Notes under the pieces: model-generated | The model's input: only the letters and a program-made list of their open reading frames with translations | The model's database searches: none | What the model was told of the DNA's origin: nothing | Position numbers and translations under genes: made by a program | Assembly (NCBI GenBank): GCA_948482415.1 | Contig: CAOMFZ010000108.1 | Location: 1-7,634 of the forward strand | Reading direction: 5' to 3' | Source of the DNA: an uncultured Mailhella sp. | GTDB taxonomy: Bacteria > Desulfobacterota > Desulfovibrionia > Desulfovibrionales > Desulfovibrionaceae | Length of the DNA: 7,634 bases | In this document: positions 1 through 6,206 of the stretch, piece after piece | Numbering within the stretch: the first letter of the stretch is position 1 | How the letters are laid out: each line of letters opens with the position of its first letter

Positions 1-14
1 AAGAAACTTTTTCA

Positions 15-66
15 AAAGTTTTTCCCCTGCAGAAAAAATTTGCAAGAATTAATGGAAACGCTCTAG
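15..66 (-). repeat. Left copy of a ~50-bp inverted repeat pair (mate at 7552-7602)
   Basis: Read on the minus strand, this stretch starts with CTAGAGCGTTTCC (66-54), continues with TAATTCTTG (51-43) and an AT-rich run (40-33), and ends with TGCAGGGGA (31-23) and AAACTTT (21-15). The same blocks occur in the same order on the plus strand at 7552-7602. By eye about 45 of 52 positions agree, with one single-base gap. The first block contains the TAG stop codon of the regulator gene (63-65), so the repeat abuts or overlaps the gene end. The far side also holds a small AT-rich hairpin, AAACTTT/AAAGTTT around position 12. Hairpins of this kind are common at gene ends in Desulfovibrio, and this one may act as a weak terminator. 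The full extent cannot be seen because the window starts here. Confidence 0.75.
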
Positions 67-1643
67 ACTTTTCGCACCGTAAAATGCCGTGGGTCAATAT
101 TATATTTTTTGACCTTATAATTAACAATACGGTAACTGCTTTTCAGAATTTTTGCGGCTTTGAGCACATTTCCGCTGGCTTTGACAAGGGCATCCACAAT
201 CATTTCCTTTTCAAAGCGAGCCACAGCATCACCTAAAGACAATTCATTTTCCGTGTCTGTGCTTTCTGCTGTCTGCAAACTTGGGGGCAAATCGCCTGCC
301 CTGATTACCTGGTCAGAACAGTTTTGCGCCGCTAATTCCATACATTTTTGCAATTCCGGAATATTGCCCGGCCAATAATAATGGGTCAGCAACTGCAATG
401 CAGGATAAGATATTCTTTTAACAAGCTTTTCTGCCTGTCCTGAATTTTGCCCTGCCGCAGAATTTTCCTGTTCTGCAATCTGAGAAAGAAAATGTTCAGC
501 CAAAGGAATAATATCTTCACGCCGTTCCCGAAGAGGCGGCACATAGAGATTGTACAAATTCAAGCGAACATAGAGTTCTTTCAGAAATTTGCCTTCCTGC
601 ACAAGCTGTTCCAGGGATACGCACGTTGAAGCAACAACCCGCACATCACAGGAAAACGGCGTACCGCCCAAACGGCAAAGTTCATGTTCCTGTAATAAAT
701 GCAAAAGCGCTTCCTGTGCTTCTTTAGTCAAATATTCAACACAATCAAGGAAAATCGTTCCATACTGTGCCTGCTCCAAAAGCCCTTTTTGGGTTTGCAC
801 AGCCCCCGCAAAAGCACCTTTTTGATAACCAATAAGTTCCGCAAGCATTTTTTCCTCTGAAAGCGTTGCCAAATAACAGCTTACAAAGGGCATTTCCTTT
901 CTTGAGCTTGCCTTGTAAATGCGTCTGGCTAAAAATTCCTTGCCAACGCCATTTTCCCCAATAAGCAAAATAGGAGCTCTTCCCTGCGCCAAATGGCTTG
1001 CCTGCTCGACGAGATGACGCATAATCTTTGAAAAAAGGAAATAATCACCCTCATCTTCCTGCATCAGCGCTGAAGCTGAATCAAGACGCCACAGACGGGA
1101 AAGTTCTTCCTGCAAGTAGGCGGAACCATTACCAATAAGGGACGCAACCACTTCCAAAAACAAACAGCGCCATTCAAGGTCATCTCTGTCACCGCCCATA
1201 GTATCCACATTGAGCGTTCCTAAAATATCCCGTGCTGTCATGGGATTTGCTTCAACAGGTGACAAAACAGGAACAGAGATAAAGGCGAGTTTTTCCATTT
1301 CCTCGTCAGTACGATTGAAAAGAAGACTTAAAAAATGTTTATCATCTTTGAGTTTATCAACAATAATAGGCTTTCCTGTTGCAAAAACCTGCCCGGTCAC
1401 CCCCACCCCCGGCGAATAGGTTACCTCATTGACTTCCTGAGAAGAATAGGCATGGCGCAAGCGCAAAAGCCCTGTTTCCGGTTCAAAAAGAACCAAATGG
1501 GCGCGCATAAAATTATGCCGTTTGGTTAAGAGCTGTAAAAAAAACTCTAAATTGGAACGGAAAGAACGTTGTGGTCCAAGGTAAGACGCCATTATTCTTA
1601 GGGTTTCAAGATAATCACGAAAATTGTCCGGAGTTTTTGCCAT
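63..1643 (-). CDS. GAF-AAA+-Fis regulator related to sigma54 activators, with degenerate ATPase motifs
   Basis: The 526-aa protein has the layout of a NifA/NtrC-type bacterial enhancer-binding protein. A GAF sensor domain (about 25-172, with GVTGQVFATGKPIIV at 81-95) is followed by an AAA+ domain (about 200-440) and a Fis-type helix-turn-helix (about 473-520, GN..KAAKIL...YK.KKYNID). Walker A is intact as GENGVGKE (229-236). Several hallmark residues are changed. GAFTGA is GAFAGA (276-281), Walker B is FLDC instead of FLDE (Cys301), and sensor I has Cys341 where Asn is usual. The FREDLYYR region reads FLKELYVR (353-360), so one arginine is lost and Arg360 is kept. WPGNVREL is WPGNIPEL (424-431), replacing the sensor II arginine by proline. 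In well-studied family members these residues serve sigma54 contact and ATP hydrolysis. I infer a DNA-binding regulator that may no longer activate sigma54 in the normal way. It lies 27 bp downstream of the TPR gene and is probably cotranscribed. The ribosome binding site is weak. Confidence 0.9.
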   Translation of the reverse strand: MAKTPDNFRDYLETLRIMASYLGPQRSFRSNLEFFLQLLTKRHNFMRAHLVLFEPETGLLRLRHAYSSQEVNEVTYSPGVGVTGQVFATGKPIIVDKLKDDKHFLSLLFNRTDEEMEKLAFISVPVLSPVEANPMTARDILGTLNVDTMGGDRDDLEWRCLFLEVVASLIGNGSAYLQEELSRLWRLDSASALMQEDEGDYFLFSKIMRHLVEQASHLAQGRAPILLIGENGVGKEFLARRIYKASSRKEMPFVSCYLATLSEEKMLAELIGYQKGAFAGAVQTQKGLLEQAQYGTIFLDCVEYLTKEAQEALLHLLQEHELCRLGGTPFSCDVRVVASTCVSLEQLVQEGKFLKELYVRLNLYNLYVPPLRERREDIIPLAEHFLSQIAEQENSAAGQNSGQAEKLVKRISYPALQLLTHYYWPGNIPELQKCMELAAQNCSDQVIRAGDLPPSLQTAESTDTENELSLGDAVARFEKEMIVDALVKASGNVLKAAKILKSSYRIVNYKVKKYNIDPRHFTVRKV

Positions 1644-1670
1644 ACATAGCCTGCTTGGACCGACTGAGTC

Positions 1671-2405
1671 CTATTTAGAGAGTTCTTTTATACGGTTTTG
1701 ATAGAAAATAACATCTGTTGCATTCATATTTTCAAATAAATTAATACCGTCCTGATAGGCTTTAATTGCCTTGTCAGCATTGCCTGTCTGTTCTGCCATT
1801 TCACCAATTTGGAAATACACTACAGACTGCACATCTTTTGGACAGTGAGAAACAATATCTTCATAAATTTTTATGGCATCTTCATATTTGCCTTGATGTG
1901 CGGCAATTCCAGCCGTATTCATGGCAGCTGTAATGCCAAGGGCAGAATATTTTTCTTCCTGCATGACATAGCGATAGGCTTCTTCTGCCTTTGCAAAATC
2001 CTTTTGTTCGCTTGCAAAACGGGCAATTTCAAGTTCTGCGGCAAGACGAAGTTCGGAAGGTGCACCTGTTTTGAATTGTTCCAGTTCGCTCAAAATTTGT
2101 GCACTGTCTTTTTGAGAAATAATGCGGGCCAACTGCGTTTTCGCGTCATCAATTTTGCCTTCGCGGTAACCGCTGTAGAAGGTATAACCGCCAATCAGCA
2201 CCACCAAACCAATAACAATGGCGGCAATTTTAGGTGCATTATCATTAATATATTGCCATAACGGCGTTGCTTCAGGAGAAATTTCCTGCTGCATTTCTTT
2301 CAATAAATCTTCAGCTGAACCGGTATAGGGACTTTGATACTCTTTTTCATTAACAAGTTCCGGTTGTTTTACTTCAGATATTTTTTTCTTTTCCTTCAAA
2401 GCCAT
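1671..2405 (-). CDS. Membrane-anchored TPR protein, YfgM-like
   Basis: The 244-aa protein has a charged, lysine-rich cytoplasmic N-terminus (1-58), one transmembrane helix (about 59-79, IAAIVIGLVVLIGGYTFY) and a helical, probably periplasmic, C-terminal part. The C-terminal part contains TPR-like pairs around 119-150, 155-187 and 193-226, for example AHQGKYEDAIKIYEDIV and AEQTGNADKAIKAYQDGI. N-terminal anchor, TPR tail and length resemble the YfgM/TPR_21 family, whose E. coli member associates with the SecYEG translocon and periplasmic chaperones. Whether that role holds here is inference. The start is well supported: AAGGAG lies 6 nt before the ATG on the minus strand. It is the first gene of a probable two-gene leftward unit with the regulator and is divergent from proA. 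Confidence 0.85.
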   Translation of the reverse strand: MALKEKKKISEVKQPELVNEKEYQSPYTGSAEDLLKEMQQEISPEATPLWQYINDNAPKIAAIVIGLVVLIGGYTFYSGYREGKIDDAKTQLARIISQKDSAQILSELEQFKTGAPSELRLAAELEIARFASEQKDFAKAEEAYRYVMQEEKYSALGITAAMNTAGIAAHQGKYEDAIKIYEDIVSHCPKDVQSVVYFQIGEMAEQTGNADKAIKAYQDGINLFENMNATDVIFYQNRIKELSK

Positions 2406-2587
2406 AGTATCTCCTTAGTAATATTGCACAAAGCGAAAATAACTTTTTTGTAAAGTTACCTTTAGCCTCTTTTTCGGAAAGATACAAGCTAAAAATTAGA
2501 ATTTCTTTATTTTTATATTGCAAAAAAGAGCTAACATCTTTATAATATAGAAAAATTTAAATTGACAAACTTGTAAAAGAGAAAAAC
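2406..2587. promoter_or_regulatory. Divergent intergenic region between the TPR gene and proA
   Basis: This AT-rich spacer of 182 bp must hold the start signals for both directions. The rightward promoter is listed separately. For the leftward gene I see a good Shine-Dalgarno sequence (AAGGAG, complement of 2412-2417) but no convincing -35/-10 pair. A perfect 7-bp inverted repeat with a 5-nt spacer, TAACTTT-N5-AAAGTTA, occupies 2440-2458. It lies 35-53 nt before the TPR start codon and could be an operator or a leader hairpin. Confidence 0.5.
2518..2546 (+). promoter_or_regulatory. Probable sigma70-type promoter of proA-nadD
   Basis: A -35-like TTGCAA (2518-2523, 4 of 6 consensus bases) is followed after exactly 17 bp by a perfect -10 hexamer TATAAT (2541-2546). 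Transcription would start near 2553, leaving a leader of about 35 nt before the proA ATG. The leader has only a weak purine-rich ribosome binding site (AAAAGAGA, about 7 nt upstream). AT-rich DNA gives chance matches, but the perfect -10, ideal spacing and position make this a good candidate. Confidence 0.6.
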
Positions 2588-3850
2588 ATGGAAAATCTTT
2601 CAGCACAAATTTACAAAATTGCACAAAATGCAAAAAATGCTTCCCGTGAAATTGCCAAAGCAAGCCCGGAACAAAAAAACGCTGCCCTTACCGACCTTGC
2701 CCAAATTCTTATAAACAAAAAACAGGAAATCCTTGCCGCCAATGCGCTTGATATTGCAAAAGCACAGGAAAACAACCTATCCCTGCCTAAAATTGACAGA
2801 CTGACTCTGACTGAAAAAATAATTCAGGGCATGGCAGATGCGTGCATCTTTATTGCCGGACTGCCTGACCCTATCGGCGCCATGGATAAACAATGGCAGC
2901 GCCCCAATGGTTTGCTTGTGGGCAAAATGCGCATACCCCTCGGCGTTATTGCCATGGTTTATGAATCCCGTCCCAATGTTACCATTGACGCGGCAATTTT
3001 ATGCCTGAAAGCGGGCAATGCAGTTATCCTGCGCGGCGGCTCAGAAGCATATCATTCCAATATGCTTTTAACAAAGCTTATTCAGGAAGCCCTGACTAAA
3101 AACGGCTTTTGCAAAGAAATTGTGCAATGCATTGAAAATACAGAACATGAAAGTATTTATGAGCTTTGCAGCCTCTCCCAGTTTATAGATGTGATGATTC
3201 CCCGCGGCGGTGAAAAAATGGTGCGGTCCATTGCCGGTCATGCCACTATGCCTGTACTCAAACATGATAAGGGAGTACCGCATCTTTTTGTTGATGAAAG
3301 TGCTGATTTTGCCAAAACTGCGGAAATTATTTTCAATGCCAAAACCCAGAGAACAGGGGTTTGCAATGCGCTTGAGGGAGTACTTGTCCACAGTGCCGTT
3401 GCAGAAAAATTTATTCCTTTGCTGGAAGAAAGACTTGCCGAGAAAAATGTGGAAATTTTTGCCTGTGAAAAAAGCCTGCCTCTTTTCAAAAAACTGGCAA
3501 AGCCCATTTTGGAAGAACACAAAGGCAAAGAATTCGGTGCCCTGCAAATGGTTTGTGTCATGGTAAACTCCCTTGATGAAGCCCTTGATTATATTCATAC
3601 CTACGGCTCACACCACACAGAAGTTATCTGCACCAATAATTATGAACATGCCCAGCGATTTTTGCGCGAAGCAGATGCCGCCATGGTTGCAGTGAACGCT
3701 TCCTCCCGCTTTAATGACGGCGGAGAACTGGGACTTGGCGCTGAAATTGGCATCAGCACCACCAAAATGCATGCATACGGACCCATGGGCGTTGAAGAAT
3801 TAACCACAACCAAATTTGTAGTGTATGGAAATGGACAAATTCGCAAATAA
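2588..3850 (+). CDS. proA: Gamma-glutamyl phosphate reductase (glutamate-5-semialdehyde dehydrogenase)
   Basis: This cytoplasmic enzyme carries out the second step of proline synthesis, the NADPH-dependent reduction of gamma-glutamyl phosphate to glutamate-5-semialdehyde. The 420-aa length fits the family (about 417 in E. coli). Characteristic blocks are present in order: VYESRPNVTIDAAILCLKAG (124-143), AVILRGGSEA (145-154), IPRGGEKM (204-211), the active-site segment AKTQRTGVCNALE (251-263) with catalytic Cys259, and EIGISTTKMHAYGPMG (386-401). No frameshift or missing motif is seen. The start matches the family N-terminus and sits about 35 nt behind a probable promoter. Its 3' end overlaps nadD by 26 nt, so the two are cotranscribed and probably translationally coupled. 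The partner kinase gene proB is not in the window. Confidence 0.98.
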   Translation: MENLSAQIYKIAQNAKNASREIAKASPEQKNAALTDLAQILINKKQEILAANALDIAKAQENNLSLPKIDRLTLTEKIIQGMADACIFIAGLPDPIGAMDKQWQRPNGLLVGKMRIPLGVIAMVYESRPNVTIDAAILCLKAGNAVILRGGSEAYHSNMLLTKLIQEALTKNGFCKEIVQCIENTEHESIYELCSLSQFIDVMIPRGGEKMVRSIAGHATMPVLKHDKGVPHLFVDESADFAKTAEIIFNAKTQRTGVCNALEGVLVHSAVAEKFIPLLEERLAEKNVEIFACEKSLPLFKKLAKPILEEHKGKEFGALQMVCVMVNSLDEALDYIHTYGSHHTEVICTNNYEHAQRFLREADAAMVAVNASSRFNDGGELGLGAEIGISTTKMHAYGPMGVEELTTTKFVVYGNGQIRK

Positions 3851-4526
3851 AAAAGTCGGGATTATGGGAGGGGCATTTAACCCCTTTCATATCGGGCACT
3901 TACGCCATGCTATAGAAATTGCCGAAGAACTGGAACTTGACGCCATTGACCTTCTGGTATCCTATAATCACCCCCAAAAAGAGGGACTGCTTCCTTTTGA
4001 ACTGCGCATACAATGCATTGAAAAATCCATACAACACCTTGATTTTATTCATATCAACAGAATAGAAGAAAATATTTGCGGTCCGTCCTACACTGACATA
4101 ATTTTGACAGAGTGGAAAAAAGCCCACCCGCAGGCTATTCCCTATTTTTTAATGGGAATTGAAGATTTTAAAAACCTGCCTACATGGCATAACGGACTGA
4201 CACTCCATACACTTGTCAATCTTATTGTTGTGGCAAGGCAGGGAAAAACTGCCGGGGATTTTTATCAAATTGCGCAAGACTATTGGAGCCACTGCACTAT
4301 TTGGGAAGAAAATTCCTCTCTGCCTCTTGCCAGACAAAAAAGAGTAAAACTTTTTCTTGAAAATCAATGTATCTGCACGTTTATCAGTATTCCAACCCTC
4401 GATATTGACGCCACGAGCATACGCAGGCACTGGAGCCGCAAACGCAATATCAAAGGGCTTGTCCATGATGATGTCATCGCTTTTCTTGACGAACAGCAAG
4501 ATATTATCAAAAAATACTGGAATTAA
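3825..4526 (+). CDS. nadD: Nicotinate-nucleotide adenylyltransferase
   Basis: This enzyme joins nicotinate mononucleotide and ATP to give deamido-NAD, the penultimate step of NAD synthesis. The 233-aa protein has the nucleotidyltransferase signature GGAFNPFHIGHLRHA (15-29), the SYT motif (88-90), MGIEDFKNLPTWHNG (110-124) corresponding to the substrate-recognition segment GxDxxxxLxxW (with Glu in place of the usual Asp), and the C-terminal ATP-site motif DATSIRRH (195-202; family ISSTxIR). The usual PPHK stretch reads HPQK (49-52). The first ATG (3825) and a second one at 3831 lie inside the proA end, and neither has a clear Shine-Dalgarno sequence, so translation probably depends on ribosomes finishing proA. 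The true start could be either. A terminator follows about 50 bp after the stop. Confidence 0.95.
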   Translation: MEMDKFANKKVGIMGGAFNPFHIGHLRHAIEIAEELELDAIDLLVSYNHPQKEGLLPFELRIQCIEKSIQHLDFIHINRIEENICGPSYTDIILTEWKKAHPQAIPYFLMGIEDFKNLPTWHNGLTLHTLVNLIVVARQGKTAGDFYQIAQDYWSHCTIWEENSSLPLARQKRVKLFLENQCICTFISIPTLDIDATSIRRHWSRKRNIKGLVHDDVIAFLDEQQDIIKKYWN

Positions 4527-4576
4527 AAATTTTTTTATAATTTTTCTTTACAAAGCAGGTTCTTTACCGTACATAA

Positions 4577-4604
4577 GAGGGGCAGACTTGTTCTGCCTTT
4601 TTGT
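4577..4604 (+). terminator. Intrinsic terminator after proA-nadD
   Basis: GGCAGA (4581-4586) and TCTGCC (4592-4597) form a perfect 6-bp, GC-rich stem around a 5-nt loop, followed at once by five T residues. It lies about 50 bp after the nadD stop and about 30 bp before the next start codon. It therefore marks the end of proA-nadD, and the next gene probably has its own promoter or depends on readthrough. I see no convincing promoter between this hairpin and 4634; the candidate TTTACA (4547-4552) with TACATA (4570-4575) just upstream is weak. Confidence 0.8.
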
Positions 4605-4633
4605 GTTTAATTTCTTTATGTTATTGGTGAAAA

Positions 4634-5404
4634 ATGAAACTGTATAAAAGCCTTTGTGTTTATTTTGCAACTATTTGCTTTATTGCAACATTTTGCATTC
4701 TGCACTTCACATTTGTCTCAACTGATTATATACATCTTGCCTTTTTAAGTGCACCTGTATCTGTATTTTCTGTCAGTGTTGTAGGTCTTGTGGCAAGCTT
4801 TGTTATGTATAAAAGCACGCAGCAAACTTTGATTATTTTATTAAAGCGCCGCGCAGGACGTGTTTATGCGGAACTTCTGCACCATAAAATGCGTCTTATT
4901 GATGTGATTGACGGGAAACGCTATGTGGATATTGAAAAATATCTTTACCACAGAGATGCATTCATTAAGATTAAAAAACTTTTGTATGATGAATATTTTG
5001 CCCTGTTCTCCTATGACCCATTTTTTAAAAACACAAAATCCTACAAGGCTGTGACAGATTTTAACTCCCTGCATCAGGATTTATTGAATTATATTCGCTC
5101 TCAGCACATTGATAATATTGAATATAACAACTTAAAAATCCTGTACCAAAAAGTTTATCGCCAGCCCATTGTTGCGGATACGCCGGAAGAAAACTTCAAT
5201 CACCCGGATATTATTGAAGCCATGGAAAATTTCCGTTCCGGTTTGGATTATGCCCTGATTAATGCGGATACCATTATGAATTTTATTGATACCCACCTGT
5301 ATACTTTGGATGAATATTTCAAAACAGGCGAGTCATGGACAAGCATCAAGGAACGCTTTGACCAGGAATTCCAGCATTGGGTACAAAATCCCGAAGAAAA
5401 CTAA
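4634..5404 (+). CDS. Membrane protein of unknown function, two N-terminal helices and a helical cytoplasmic tail
   Basis: I do not recognise this 256-aa protein. It has a short basic N-terminus, two hydrophobic segments (about 7-28 and 35-58) separated by a loop of about 6 residues, then a basic stretch (KRRAGR, 71-76). By the positive-inside rule both ends would be cytoplasmic and only the short loop outside. The rest, about 180 residues, is polar, rich in Tyr, Asp, Lys and Ile, and looks mostly helical. It has no signature motif, no cysteines and no nucleotide-binding loop. The segment ETPEENFNHPDIIEAMENF-like region (183-200) is the most distinctive. The start has GGTGA a few bases upstream and fits the hydrophobic N-terminus. 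The gene stands alone between two terminators. It is real by its length, codon pattern and closing terminator. Function cannot be assigned; a lineage-specific membrane-anchored scaffold is one possibility. Confidence 0.85.
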   Translation: MKLYKSLCVYFATICFIATFCILHFTFVSTDYIHLAFLSAPVSVFSVSVVGLVASFVMYKSTQQTLIILLKRRAGRVYAELLHHKMRLIDVIDGKRYVDIEKYLYHRDAFIKIKKLLYDEYFALFSYDPFFKNTKSYKAVTDFNSLHQDLLNYIRSQHIDNIEYNNLKILYQKVYRQPIVADTPEENFNHPDIIEAMENFRSGLDYALINADTIMNFIDTHLYTLDEYFKTGESWTSIKERFDQEFQHWVQNPEEN

Positions 5405-5409
5405 AAATC

Positions 5410-5439
5410 AAAAGGGGGATAGAATCCCCCTCTTTTTTT
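5410..5439 (+). terminator. Strong intrinsic terminator directly upstream of rnc
   Basis: GGGGGAT (5414-5420) and ATCCCCC (5424-5430) form a perfect 7-bp stem with a 3-nt loop, followed by TC and seven T residues (5433-5439). It starts about 10 nt after the stop of the membrane-protein gene. The T run ends only 5 nt before the rnc start codon, so the hairpin also sits in the rnc leader and could act there as an attenuator. The GGGGGA arm is the only Shine-Dalgarno-like sequence near rnc, and it is paired in the stem. Confidence 0.85.
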
Positions 5440-5444
5440 ATGCT

Positions 5445-6152
5445 ATGAATACAAATCTGCAAGAATTACAAAATAAACTGGGCTATCAGTTTAAAAATAT
5501 TGAACTGTTAAAAACAGCCCTGACCCATAGTTCCTATATCAATGAAAACTCATCCTCAACCCATAATGAACGCCTTGAGTTTTTAGGAGACGCAATTTTA
5601 GAAATTCATATTTCCGAAGAACTCTATAAGCGGTTTCCCGATGCCCGTGAAGGAACGCTTACCTTTTTCCGTTCTCAGATTGTCAATGAAAAATCTCTGG
5701 CGCAAATGGCAAAGCAGCTGCATATTCCTGATTACTTACTCCTTGGCATAGGAGAAGAAAATCAAGGGGGAAGATATCGCCCTGCCCTTATTGCTGATGC
5801 AGTGGAAGCAATTTTGGGAGCTATTTATTTGGACAGTGATTTTGCTGTTTCAAAAAAAACAGTTCTTAATCTTTTTGAAAAAAAATTTCCTGAACAAGCT
5901 ATAATAACCCAAAAGAAAAGCTATAAAACGCTGCTGCAGGAATGTACCCAAGCCCATTTTGGTTATACGCCAAAATACGAACTTCTTGCGCAGGAAGGAC
6001 CTGAACACAATAAAACCTTTACTGTTCGCTATACTTCCCCGCAAGGTTTTTCTGTCACTGCAATCCACAGCAGCATCAAAAAAGCTGAACATGAAGCTGC
6101 CAGACTGGCTCTTGAAAAATATCAGACAATTATCGCAAAACAAAATAATTAA
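5445..6152 (+). CDS. rnc: Ribonuclease III
   Basis: RNase III cleaves double-stranded RNA during rRNA maturation and mRNA turnover. The 235-aa protein has the full catalytic domain. The signature is NERLEFLGDAIL (41-52), and Glu42, Glu45, Asp49, Glu69, Asp118 and Glu121 correspond to the E. coli residues Glu38, Glu41, Asp45, Glu65, Asp114 and Glu117. A dsRNA-binding domain follows (about 159-227: YKTLLQE, GPEHNKTFTV, KKAEHEAARLALEKY). The ATG at 5445 is chosen because the family N-terminus begins here. The frame stays open upstream to 5286, but that extension overlaps the preceding gene and looks non-coding. No Shine-Dalgarno sequence precedes the start. ATGCTATGA (5440-5448) forms a two-codon ORF whose TGA overlaps the rnc ATG. 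The usual neighbours lepB and era are absent, and the gene converges on the flagellin gene. Confidence 0.97.
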   Translation: MNTNLQELQNKLGYQFKNIELLKTALTHSSYINENSSSTHNERLEFLGDAILEIHISEELYKRFPDAREGTLTFFRSQIVNEKSLAQMAKQLHIPDYLLLGIGEENQGGRYRPALIADAVEAILGAIYLDSDFAVSKKTVLNLFEKKFPEQAIITQKKSYKTLLQECTQAHFGYTPKYELLAQEGPEHNKTFTVRYTSPQGFSVTAIHSSIKKAEHEAARLALEKYQTIIAKQNN

Positions 6153-6172
6153 ATACGCACACGACATTAAAT

Positions 6173-6206
6173 AAAAAAAAGTCTATTCACAAAAATATGA
6201 ACAGAC
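6173..6206 (-). terminator. Leftward intrinsic terminator of the flagellin transcript
   Basis: On the minus strand GTCTGTTCA (6206-6198) pairs with TGAATAGAC (6189-6181) across an 8-nt loop and is followed by eight T residues (6180-6173). In that direction all nine positions pair, one of them as G-U. In the rightward direction the same position is an A-C mismatch and only TTTC follows. The asymmetry and the long U tract indicate termination of leftward transcription from the flagellin side. It gives the flagellin mRNA a 3' UTR of about 250 nt. Rightward rnc transcripts may pass this point. Confidence 0.75.

Noticed and set aside
1662..1670. Short palindrome GACTGAGTC between the TPR gene and the regulator
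   Set aside because: Four base pairs around one base is within chance, and there is no T tail. It is not supported as a terminator or operator.
1809..2261. 150-codon plus-strand open frame inside the TPR gene
   Set aside because: It is antisense to a clear TPR coding sequence. Its Cys/Phe/Asn-rich composition is typical of a reverse-strand shadow.
3068..3598. 176-codon minus-strand open frame inside proA
   Set aside because: It is antisense to conserved proA motifs, with no ribosome binding site and shadow-like composition.
4357..4647. 96-codon rightward open frame
   Set aside because: It runs in another frame through the end of nadD, the terminator and the start of the next gene, and has no motif or ribosome binding site. 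The hydrophobic end comes from the AT-rich spacer.
5286..5444. Upstream extension of the rnc reading frame (53 more codons)
   Set aside because: It overlaps the 3' end of the preceding gene and crosses the terminator, and its residues do not resemble RNase III. The family N-terminus begins at 5445.
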